Assembly (NCBI GenBank): GCA_017519965.1
Contig: JAFWRK010000001.1
Coordinates: 1-64,000, forward strand
Source of the DNA: Bacilli bacterium
GTDB lineage: Bacteria; Bacillota_I; Bacilli_A; RF39; UBA660
Direction of reading: 5' to 3'
Length of the DNA stretch: 64,000 nt
Part shown: piece by piece, positions 10,681 to 17,665 of the stretch
Position numbering within the stretch: position 1 is the stretch's first letter
How the letters are laid out: each line of letters opens with the position of its first letter
Program-made: the position numbers and the translations under genes
The notes under the pieces: model-generated
Databases searched by the model: none
Told to the model about the DNA's origin: nothing
The model's input: the letters and a program-made list of their open reading frames with translations, nothing else

Positions 10681-10691
10681 GTCCTTTTTTT
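10670..10691 (+). terminator. Weak terminator overlapping the stop codon of the zinc-ribbon gene
   Basis: AAGGAC (10670-10675) pairs with GTCCTT (10681-10686) across a five-base loop that contains the stop codon, followed by a run of Ts. Confidence 0.55.
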
Positions 10692-10729
10692 ATGCAATTT
10701 TTTATTATATAATTATTATAGGTGATAAT

Positions 10730-11281
10730 ATGAAATGTCCTAAGTGTGGAAAAGATAATAAAAAAGACTTTTGTATGTTCTGTGGATATATACCAGATAA
10801 AGATACTTATATAGATAAAAATAAGAAAGGTGAAACTACTCTACTAGAAACATATTTAGGTGATAAATATGATAAGATTGTTAGAAATAAGAATTGGTTA
10901 CCTAGATTAATATTTGGACCTTTATATATTTTTGTTAAAGGTTTTTATATAGAAGGAGCATTATTATTCTTCTTAGATTTATTTTTATTCTATTTTTGTT
11001 TTACTCTTAATAATTATTTCCCTCTACCTGGTTTTTCATCAATATTTAATATACTATTAATAATATTAAATAGACTTATATGGATGACTCTAGATAATAT
11101 TATTTATATAAAACTATTAGTAAAAAAATTAGAAAAAGTTAAAATAAAATATCCAGATAATTATAATGAGAAAATAGATTTATTAGAAAAGAAACATAGT
11201 GATTTTGCATCTTTTTTCTTAATGATGTGTTTCTTCATAATAGTTATTATTTGTATTTATTTATTAGCAATAATTTTTTAA
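10730..11281 (+). CDS. Small zinc-ribbon membrane protein, DUF2628-like
   Basis: This 183-residue protein starts with C3-x2-C6 and C15-x2-C18. After a charged stretch it has a GPLYIFVKGFYIEGALLFFLDLF segment resembling the DUF2628 membrane family. There are three to four hydrophobic spans in all, the last at the extreme C-terminus. It follows AGGTGAT. The function is not known. The cytoplasmic zinc ribbon plus membrane domain mirrors the preceding gene, so the two may be related in role. Confidence 0.75.
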   Translation: MKCPKCGKDNKKDFCMFCGYIPDKDTYIDKNKKGETTLLETYLGDKYDKIVRNKNWLPRLIFGPLYIFVKGFYIEGALLFFLDLFLFYFCFTLNNYFPLPGFSSIFNILLIILNRLIWMTLDNIIYIKLLVKKLEKVKIKYPDNYNEKIDLLEKKHSDFASFFLMMCFFIIVIICIYLLAIIF

Positions 11282-11316
11282 TAATCCACAGAGCTTGTGG
11301 ATTATTTGTTTTTTTG
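11280..11316 (+). terminator. Strong terminator after the DUF2628-like gene
   Basis: An 11-bp perfect stem, AATAATCCACA (11280-11290) with its complement 11296-11306, and a 5-base loop are followed by a T tract. The tract runs into the next promoter's -35 box. Confidence 0.88.
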
Positions 11317-11342
11317 ACAAAAATAGCAAAAAATGATATAAT
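11314..11342 (+). promoter_or_regulatory. Consensus promoter for the unknown-radical SAM gene pair
   Basis: A perfect TTGACA (11314-11319), a 17-base spacer and a perfect TATAAT (11337-11342). It is the best sigma-A promoter in the window. Confidence 0.9.
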
Positions 11343-11370
11343 AAGCAGGCAATTAAGGGGGATTATGATA

Positions 11371-12093
11371 ATGAAGAAATATTGTTATAACATGGGTTGG
11401 GGATTAAATGAATATTCTTTAAAAGAAATAGCATTTGATCTTGATGTTGATTCTAGTTATTTACAAAAATTACTTGATGAAAATAATGACGATATTGCTA
11501 ATTGTATAGGTAAAGCAATAGCTGATAAAAAGAAGAAAGAATTGTTTAAATCAATTATTGATGTTTACTCTACCGATTATTTATTAGAAAATAATTTAGA
11601 TGATATTTGTAATAATGAAATTTTAATTTCTATGGATAAAGATCATTTTATAAAAGAGTTAAATATTGGATTAGAAGAAACAATGAATGATTATATTCTT
11701 TTAAATGAGGATGCTTTAAACTTATTATTAGTTAATACTCATTATGATTTAGGTAAACCTGCTTATAATGATTTAGATTTAGATTACATTAATTTCTTAA
11801 GAGGAATTGCTGATGGTAGATACTTAGAAAATAATTTAGCAGCAATTAATGATAATGATCCATTATTAAAAGATAAACTTGAAATAATATCTGATTCTGC
11901 TATTAATAATGAATTAACTTTATCTAAGGAAAGAGTAAGAAATTTATTACAAGTTATTAGTTGTCACAGATTACCTATGTTAGAAAATGAAAAAATTACT
12001 AATAGTTTAATAGGTAAAACAAATGTTGACTTTGATACTTATAGTAAGGTAAATAAAGAAAGTACTAAAAAACTATGTAAAACAGTTAAATAG
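11371..12093 (+). CDS. Hypothetical protein, helical, unknown
   Basis: I place the start at the ATG at 11371, nine bases after AAGGGGG. That gives 240 residues beginning MKKYCYNMGWGLNEYSLKEIAFDLDV. An ATG six bases earlier is too close to the ribosome binding site, and an upstream extension would run through the terminator and promoter. The protein is soluble, acidic and Leu/Asn/Asp-rich, with predicted helices and no signal or membrane segment. I recognise no family. It is driven by a consensus promoter and followed after ten bases by a radical SAM gene, so the two are probably co-expressed. Confidence 0.75.
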   Translation: MKKYCYNMGWGLNEYSLKEIAFDLDVDSSYLQKLLDENNDDIANCIGKAIADKKKKELFKSIIDVYSTDYLLENNLDDICNNEILISMDKDHFIKELNIGLEETMNDYILLNEDALNLLLVNTHYDLGKPAYNDLDLDYINFLRGIADGRYLENNLAAINDNDPLLKDKLEIISDSAINNELTLSKERVRNLLQVISCHRLPMLENEKITNSLIGKTNVDFDTYSKVNKESTKKLCKTVK

Positions 12094-12103
12094 AGGTATA
12101 GAT

Positions 12104-12991
12104 ATGGATATATTAGAATGCTGTACTTTATGTCCTAGAAATTGTCGTATTAATAGGTATAAACATAATGGTGCATGTGGAGCAAATTCAAATATTAAAT
12201 TAGCACATTATAGTTTACATGAATGGGAAGAACCTATAATATCTGGCTCTAATGGAAGTGGTACAGTATTCTTTTCTCATTGTAATTTAAAATGTATATT
12301 TTGTCAGAATAATGAAATATCTGAATTAGGTTATGGTAAGGAAATAAGTAATAAAAAGCTAAGTGATATATTTATTAGATTACAAGATATGGGAGCTCAT
12401 AATATTAATTTAGTTACACCTACTCATTATGTTCCACAAATAATAGATAGTTTAAATATGAGTATGGATGAATTAAATATTCCAATTGTTTATAATACTA
12501 GTAGTTATGAAAATGTAGAGACTATAAAAATGTTAGATGGATATATTGATATATATTTAGCTGATTTAAAATACTTTGATAATGAATTAGGAAAGAAATA
12601 TTCTAATTGTCATAAATATTTTGATTATGCTACTAAAGCTATTGATGAAATGTATAAACAAGTTGGGCAACCTATTATTGAAAATGATCTTATGGTTAAA
12701 GGTTTAATAGTTAGAGTACTAATTCTTCCTGGACATATAGATGATGCTAAGAAAATAATTTATTATTTATATAAAAAATATAAAGATAATATTTTTATTA
12801 GTATAATGAATCAATATACTCCAATGAAGAAGTTTGATGAATTTAAAAACTTGAATAGAAAAATAACTACTTCTGAATATGATGAAGTAGTTAATTATGC
12901 ATATGAACTAGGTGTTCGTAATGCATTTATACAAGAAGGTGAAACTGCTGATAGTAGTTTTATTCCTAAATTTAATTGTGAAAATATATAA
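12104..12991 (+). CDS. Radical SAM protein, PflX/PflA-like
   Basis: This 295-residue protein has an N-terminal cysteine cluster (C6, C7, C10, C14, C25) and the radical SAM signature C60-x3-C64-x2-C67 within FSHCNLKCIFCQNNEIS. The layout matches the PflX group (COG1313), described as related to pyruvate formate-lyase activating enzymes. Such enzymes bind a 4Fe-4S cluster and S-adenosylmethionine to generate a 5'-deoxyadenosyl radical. The target here is unknown; no glycyl-radical enzyme is encoded nearby. It sits ten bases downstream of the unknown 240-residue gene. Confidence 0.85.
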   Translation: MDILECCTLCPRNCRINRYKHNGACGANSNIKLAHYSLHEWEEPIISGSNGSGTVFFSHCNLKCIFCQNNEISELGYGKEISNKKLSDIFIRLQDMGAHNINLVTPTHYVPQIIDSLNMSMDELNIPIVYNTSSYENVETIKMLDGYIDIYLADLKYFDNELGKKYSNCHKYFDYATKAIDEMYKQVGQPIIENDLMVKGLIVRVLILPGHIDDAKKIIYYLYKKYKDNIFISIMNQYTPMKKFDEFKNLNRKITTSEYDEVVNYAYELGVRNAFIQEGETADSSFIPKFNCENI

Positions 12992-13008
12992 TAAAAGAGG
13001 GTTTAGTT

Positions 13009-13431
13009 ATGGAAATAATTTTATATGAAAAGAATATTAAGAAAGTAATAAAAGATTTTTATAAAAACAATTACATATTAAAATCTTGTAAAGTAGATTT
13101 TTATACAGAAAATGTACAAGATAGATTAAAAGAAGTAGATTTATTCTATAATGGTGAATTACATTATAATGTTTTATTTAAGACTATTATTAAAGGTAAA
13201 ATTACTGATAAGTTAGGTAATAATAATAAATTTATAGAAGAATTAGATATTGAAGCTACTAAAGATTTACTTAATGAGGCATTAAATGAAAGATTTGATG
13301 CTAAAGGTTTAACTTTAGGATTTAGATATACTATTAATGATTATTTAGGTGGTTTAGATGTTAATTTTGATCATGCACTTGTTGATATTGAGAAAAAAAG
13401 CTTAAAACAAAAAGTATTTGTGAAAAAATAA
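13009..13431 (+). CDS. Hypothetical protein (140 aa)
   Basis: A soluble 140-residue protein starting MEIILYEKNIKKVIKDFYKNNY, rich in Lys, Asp and aromatic residues, with no signal peptide or membrane span. It follows the radical SAM gene after 17 bases with a GAGG ribosome binding site, so it probably belongs to the same transcript. I recognise no domain. Confidence 0.7.
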   Translation: MEIILYEKNIKKVIKDFYKNNYILKSCKVDFYTENVQDRLKEVDLFYNGELHYNVLFKTIIKGKITDKLGNNNKFIEELDIEATKDLLNEALNERFDAKGLTLGFRYTINDYLGGLDVNFDHALVDIEKKSLKQKVFVKK

Positions 13432-13508
13432 TGAAATATTAATTATTTGAATTGTTTTATAGAAATAATTATTTTATTTATGTTATTATATCTTTAGGAG
13501 GTTTTATT

Positions 13509-14063
13509 ATGAAAAAAGTTAAGTATTTATTTTTAATTCTACTTACTTTATTAGTTTTACCATTTACAGTTTTTGCTGAAGAAGAGGATGTAGCTACTGA
13601 AGAAGATGATAAAGAAGTTATTGTTTATTTCTTTAGAGGTGAAGGATGTTCTCATTGTGCAGAAGCTGAAGCATGGTTTGAAAGTATTGAAGAAGAATTA
13701 GGAAGTAAATTCAAAATTGTTGATTATGAAACTTGGTATAATGAAGATAATGCAGATTTAATGACTAAAGTTGCTAAAGCTAGAGGAGAAGAAGAAACTG
13801 CTACTGGTGTTCCATACATTATTATCGGTGATGCTTCATGGGTAGGATTTGATAAATCTTATGAAAGTGAAATGACTGATAAGATTAATGAAATGTATGA
13901 ACAAGAAGTTAGTAAAAGATATAATATTATGGACTTCTTAGATTCTGGTGATACTGATACTAAAAATAATACTGGTAATGATATTCTTTCATTAGTTATT
14001 ATCTTACTAGTATGTGGTGGTATTGGTACTGGAGTATATTTTGCTAGAAAACAAAATGCATAA
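13509..14063 (+). CDS. Membrane-anchored thioredoxin-like protein
   Basis: From the ATG at 13509 (after AGGAGG) the protein has 184 residues. It carries a signal peptide (about 1-24, KYLFLILLTLLVLPFTVFA), an acidic stretch, a thioredoxin-like domain with redox motif C47-S-H-C50 in YFFRGEGCSHCAEAEAWF, the cis-proline region (TGVPYIIIGD) and a C-terminal membrane span (about 154-177) ending in RKQNA. It would act outside the membrane in dithiol/disulfide exchange. Two potential anchors, one at each end, make it unusual if the N-terminal segment is not cleaved. An upstream in-frame start is less likely because it would precede the signal peptide. Confidence 0.82.
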   Translation: MKKVKYLFLILLTLLVLPFTVFAEEEDVATEEDDKEVIVYFFRGEGCSHCAEAEAWFESIEEELGSKFKIVDYETWYNEDNADLMTKVAKARGEEETATGVPYIIIGDASWVGFDKSYESEMTDKINEMYEQEVSKRYNIMDFLDSGDTDTKNNTGNDILSLVIILLVCGGIGTGVYFARKQNA

Positions 14064-14092
14064 AAAAAGACTTACGTAAGTAAGTTTTTTTT
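14064..14092. terminator. Bidirectional terminator between convergent genes
   Basis: ACTTAC (14070-14075) pairs with GTAAGT (14080-14085), flanked by A and T runs that serve both strands: the thioredoxin-like gene and the LysM gene fragment. Confidence 0.75.
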
Positions 14093-14532
14093 ATGGAATA
14101 ATTAATTGTTGATTAATAGATAACATATTATCTGTCAGATTATTTTTTTCTTTTATTGAATTAACTGAGACGTTATATTTTTTAGATATACTCCATAATG
14201 TGTCTCCTTTTTGTACTATATATATTTCTTCATCTATAGAAGGTACTTTTAATTTTTGTCCTATTGATAAGGTATTATTTTCTAGATTATTTAGATCAAT
14301 TAATTCTTGTACTGTAGTTTTATACTTTTTAGAAATAGAATACAAGCTATCTCCTCTTTGAACTACATATATATTATTATCTACTTCATCATCTGTAATA
14401 TCATCTATTACTTTTGATGGAATAAGTAATTCTTGACCTATATATAATACATCTGTATTTAAATTATTTACTTCTTTTAAGTCTTTTACACTTACATTAT
14501 ATTCTCTTGCAATACTATATAATGTATCTCCT
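14091..14532 (-). pseudogene. 3' part of an interrupted amidase/LysM gene
   Basis: On the minus strand an open frame without a start codon encodes the end of one LysM repeat (LYSIAREYNVSVKDLKEVNN...) and two full ones (YVVQRGDSLYSISKKYK..., YIVQKGDTLWSISKKYN...). It is in frame with the amidase fragment at 17.7-18.5 kb if the DNA between the two AGGAGATAC copies is removed. Joined, they give an amidase with four LysM repeats, about 401 residues, with a continuous ...YTVKRGDT-LYSIAREYN... motif at the junction. The fragment is probably silent unless the element excises. A TTG start at 14345 would make only a short, weakly initiated piece. Confidence 0.85.
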
Positions 14533-14547
14533 GATACAATTTTTATG
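14524..14547 (-). other. Attachment-site junction, recombinase side
   Basis: The junction holds the core AGGAGATAC (complement of 14524-14532) followed on the element side by the arm GATACAATTTTTATG (plus strand 14533-14547). The recombinase stop codon (14543-14545) lies inside the arm. Confidence 0.8.
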
Positions 14548-16093
14548 TAACATTTTTAAATGTAAATATAATATCTATCGTCTTATCTTGATAGATATAA
14601 ATCTTTTCAACTAAATTAATTATTAATTCTCTTGTTGGATTTTCAAGTGATAAAATTTCATTTATATATTTTTCTATTTGCTTATTATCTATTTTATTCT
14701 CTTCTATTTGTTCATTTTTAAGATTATCAATATTCTTTTTATTATTATCTATTTCAGTTTTAATATTTTTACTTACTCTTAAGTATTGTTCTTCATCTAT
14801 AATTCCTTTTAATCTATCCATATATGTTTTATCTAGACTTTCAGTTAATCTATTATTTGTTATCTCTAAACTTTCAATTTGTTTTTTTATCTTTAATGTA
14901 TTATCTTCAAACTCTATATTGTTAATAGATTCTTTTATCTTGTTTTTATCTAAATGCTTTTTACATACTTCTCTTATATTATCTAAAATAATCTTTTCTA
15001 ATACCTCATAATTATTTGTATGGGTTGTACAGACATGATATTTTGAATATGTTCTGTAATAATCGCAAGTTGTATAACTTCTTCCTGTTTTATTTTGGTA
15101 TCTTATAGTTATACGATGTTTACAATCCCCACAATATAATAGTCCATCTAATAAGTAAAATCTTTTCTTCTCTGGTCTTTTAACATTTTTAGGTAGTAGA
15201 GTTTGTATATAATTAAATGTGTTCTTATCAATAATTGCTTCATGTGTATTTTCTACTATAATATATTCATTGGGATTATTTTTAACAGTCTTTTTAAGTT
15301 TATAATTAATCTTTTTAGTTTTTCCTTGTACTGCATCTCCTGTATATATTCTATTAGTTAAAATTGCTTTAATTGTAGTATCTACCCATACTCCATATTC
15401 TTGTGATATACAATTTTTATTCCATACATAGTTGTAATAAGATGCTGGCGTTTTTATTTTTTTACTGGTTAAATATTGTGCTATATAGTGATATGTATTA
15501 CCTTTAAGGGCTAAATCAAATATTAATTTAACAACACTTGCTTGTTCCTCATTTATTACTAAATGATTTTTATTATTTGGATCTTTTTGGTATCCAAAAG
15601 GGCATCTTCCAGATACATATAAACCATCTTTCATTCTAGAATGCAAACTGCTTTTAATTTTTTTTGATATATCCTTAGCATACATATCATTCATTATTGC
15701 TTTAAAAGGTGCTATATCGTTATTTGTATTATCTATAAATGTATCTATACCATCATTAATAGCAATATACCTTATATTATTATTTGGAAAATACTTTTCT
15801 ATTAATTCTCCTGTACCTATATAATCTCTACCTAATCTAGACATATCTTTAGTAATAATCATATTGATTTTTCCTAATTCAATATCTTTCATCAGCCTCT
15901 TAAATGATGGTCTATCAAAATTAGTTCCAGAAAATCCATCATCTACATATTCATCTACTACTATATAATTGTTTTCTTTAACATACTGATTAAGTAAACT
16001 TCTTTGACTTACAATACTATCAGATTCTACATTTCCATCATCTCTTGATAATCTTATATAAAGTCCTACTTTAAAACTATTATTCCCTACCAT
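14543..16093 (-). CDS. Large serine recombinase (integrase/excisionase of the element)
   Basis: This 516-residue site-specific recombinase has an N-terminal resolvase domain with the catalytic serine in YIRLSRDD (about residue 15), DDGFSGTNFDRPSFKRLM, and the SRLGRDYI arginine motif. A Recombinase domain (about 165-290) and a zinc beta-ribbon (LLYCGDCKHRITI ... TTCDYYRTY) follow, then a long coiled coil and a C-terminal tail. This is the architecture of TnpX/phiC31-like enzymes that recombine attP and attB without transposition. Its ATG overlaps the stop codon of the small ORF upstream (TAATG). The gene ends within the element's terminal arm, so integration does not cut it. Confidence 0.95.
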   Translation of the reverse strand: MVGNNSFKVGLYIRLSRDDGNVESDSIVSQRSLLNQYVKENNYIVVDEYVDDGFSGTNFDRPSFKRLMKDIELGKINMIITKDMSRLGRDYIGTGELIEKYFPNNNIRYIAINDGIDTFIDNTNNDIAPFKAIMNDMYAKDISKKIKSSLHSRMKDGLYVSGRCPFGYQKDPNNKNHLVINEEQASVVKLIFDLALKGNTYHYIAQYLTSKKIKTPASYYNYVWNKNCISQEYGVWVDTTIKAILTNRIYTGDAVQGKTKKINYKLKKTVKNNPNEYIIVENTHEAIIDKNTFNYIQTLLPKNVKRPEKKRFYLLDGLLYCGDCKHRITIRYQNKTGRSYTTCDYYRTYSKYHVCTTHTNNYEVLEKIILDNIREVCKKHLDKNKIKESINNIEFEDNTLKIKKQIESLEITNNRLTESLDKTYMDRLKGIIDEEQYLRVSKNIKTEIDNNKKNIDNLKNEQIEENKIDNKQIEKYINEILSLENPTRELIINLVEKIYIYQDKTIDIIFTFKNVT

Positions 16094-16272
16094 TAATTAC
16101 TACTCCCTTCTACTTGGGAATAATGAGTATGATTACATAGTAGCTCTCTATCTAAATAATTGCAAGTCATATTTAATTTCTTCTGTAATTCTATTTTTAA
16201 TACTTCAGTTATTATTTCATTTAAAGAATTAGAAGTATCTTTAAACATTAAATTAACCTTGTATTTAACCAT
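16093..16272 (-). CDS. Small ORF translationally coupled to the recombinase
   Basis: A 59-residue protein starts at the ATG at 16272, ten bases after GGAGGT. Its first residues are MVKYKVNLMFKDTSNSLNEI; a longer TTG-initiated version would overlap the ribosome binding site. The stop codon overlaps the recombinase ATG. Small proteins in this position in large serine recombinase elements sometimes act as directionality or accessory factors. That role is only an inference from position. Confidence 0.65.
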   Translation of the reverse strand: MVKYKVNLMFKDTSNSLNEIITEVLKIELQKKLNMTCNYLDRELLCNHTHYSQVEGSSN

Positions 16273-16379
16273 AGAGTTTGATACCTCCAATTAATTCTAT
16301 GGTTTTAATTTTTGTAATATTACTTGGTATGAAATTCACATACCTAATAATATCACTTAATCTCATAATCCTCCTTCAT

Positions 16380-16665
16380 ATTCATAAACATCATCTCCTT
16401 TTGCTTGGATGATACCTCTCATTAAATATAAGAATCAAGTCATTTACTATGGAAAGTTTTGTCTATCATCCCAAAATGATTCAATATTCATTGAAATATG
16501 AAACAGCAGGATAAGAAGATGGCACCATAATATAAACTTTAGCCTTATTTCATAAGTGTTTATAATGGCGCCTTTCTTATTTCGTACTTACGAAATTCAT
16601 CCTACTTTGTAGGTTGATATTAAGGATGATTATTGAGTAAACCTTTATACTATAATACTTTAATA
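16380..16665. other. Noncoding, hairpin-rich segment of the integrative element
   Basis: No convincing ORF occupies 16273-16722. The stretch has several inverted repeats: TTGGATGATA (16405-16414) with TATCATCCCAA (16464-16474), ATTTCGT/ACGAAAT, CCTAC/GTAGG, and a long imperfect pair around GGCACCAT...ATGGCGCC. GGATGAT recurs at about 16407, 16624 and 16709. It may be a structured RNA, a regulatory region or an origin-like region for the circular form. I recognise no known RNA family and see no group II intron domain V. Confidence 0.45.
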
Positions 16666-16667
16666 TA

Positions 16668-16722
16668 CAAAAAATCATCCTATTTTCTAATTTTTATTAG
16701 ATTTTATAGGATGATTAATTTT
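16668..16722. terminator. Large hairpin terminator downstream of the element's cargo gene
   Basis: An 11-bp stem AATCATCCTAT (16673-16683) with 16706-16716 contains a second nested stem CTAAT/ATTAG (16687-16691, 16696-16700). T runs lie on both sides. It immediately follows the stop codon of the 188-residue gene. Confidence 0.8.
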
Positions 16723-17289
16723 TTATAAATTTTGATTTTTTAACTTTAAAGTTTTCACTAATCTATCTGTAAGTTTTGGTCTAGCAAATTGTTCTTCCAA
16801 CGCTAAAACACTATTTTTATATCTGTTATATGCAGCCTCATAGTTCCCTTGTTCAATTTGCTCAACACAATAATCTACTATATTATCATATATATAATCA
16901 TAAATAATATCAGATTGTTCTTCTTTATTTATTGTTTCAACTATAATTGGTGCCACTTCATAATAATGTTCTATATCTTCTTTTGACACAAAATTATCTC
17001 GAAACCATCTAAGTACTGTCAACTCGTAACAATTATCATCAAACTTTTCTTGAAAATATTTCATGCAAGCAGAAGTTAAATAACATTTTGTATCAGTCGT
17101 TTCTCTAGGTTCATCACCACTTTTTGTTGTAATTGTTCCACTCCCATCTTCTTTTATAGTTATATGAATAGATTCGTCATGTGGTCCTTTTGGGTCTTGG
17201 TCGTAAATATCAATATGATCATTCCCTCTTTTATCAGTATCAACTCTAATATATGTTCCACCTTCTGTTTTTTTTGCATCATTTCCCAT
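16723..17289 (-). CDS. Element cargo protein with a CFI-box-like C-terminal domain
   Basis: A soluble 188-residue protein. The N-terminal half (about 10-60) is rich in Gly, Asp and Thr and looks like a short beta-domain (GTYIRVDTDKRGNDHIDIYD, then GSGTITTKSG). The second half contains CYLTSACMKYF ... DNCYELTVLRWFRDNFVS ... HYYEVAPIIVETIN. This resembles the CFI-box/CYxTTAC cysteine motif proteins, in which a C-x-x-T/S-x-A-C segment precedes an LRxFRD helix and a YYxxAP motif. Function is not established. It is carried between recombinase and attachment site with a 98-residue partner 24 bases upstream, so the pair is the likely cargo. It has a strong AAGGAGG ribosome binding site. Confidence 0.75.
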   Translation of the reverse strand: MGNDAKKTEGGTYIRVDTDKRGNDHIDIYDQDPKGPHDESIHITIKEDGSGTITTKSGDEPRETTDTKCYLTSACMKYFQEKFDDNCYELTVLRWFRDNFVSKEDIEHYYEVAPIIVETINKEEQSDIIYDYIYDNIVDYCVEQIEQGNYEAAYNRYKNSVLALEEQFARPKLTDRLVKTLKLKNQNL

Positions 17290-17313
17290 ATAAAAACCTC
17301 CTTATTTTTTATA

Positions 17314-17610
17314 TTATTTTAATAATTTTGTAAGTTCTATAATTCCAAATTGAATGTCTTCTCCTAACTTTACAAAATCATTTTCTTTGTTTTCGATACA
17401 TCTGTAAGAAAAATCAATTAAATCTTCTTCAGTATATTTAAATTTTATTCCTTTAATGTCATTTGATTCAATAATCTTTTTATATTGATTTATTAAATCC
17501 ATTAAATATTTGCAAGCTTCGTTTTTTAAGTTTTCATCAGTCGTAGTTTTTTCTATACATGAAAGTGAAGTAATTGTTTTTCTCAATAAATTAATAATTT
17601 CTAAATTCAT
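17314..17610 (-). CDS. Element cargo protein, 98 aa, unknown
   Basis: A small helical acidic/Lys-rich protein starts MNLEIINLLRKTITSLSCIEKT and contains YTEEDLIDFSYRCIENKENDF. It is the first gene inside the element on the transcribed strand. TATAAT (complement of 17628-17633) is about 20 bases before the ATG, and AAAGGAG is close to the start, so transcription may begin at the element's edge. It is followed closely by the CFI-box-like gene. I recognise no domain. A toxin/antitoxin, immunity or regulatory role would be speculation. Confidence 0.65.
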   Translation of the reverse strand: MNLEIINLLRKTITSLSCIEKTTTDENLKNEACKYLMDLINQYKKIIESNDIKGIKFKYTEEDLIDFSYRCIENKENDFVKLGEDIQFGIIELTKLLK

Positions 17611-17665
17611 AACTACTCCTTTCTTACATTATACTATAAACTTTTTTCTAAATAAATCAATAATT

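Noticed and set aside
14091..14345. An independent LysM gene starting at 14345
   Set aside because: The start would be a TTG and the frame is open well upstream, joining the amidase gene when the element is removed. It is the 3' fragment of an interrupted gene.
16273..16722. Group II intron or known small RNA in the element
   Set aside because: No intron domain V, no reverse transcriptase and no familiar RNA signature are visible; left as an unassigned structured region.
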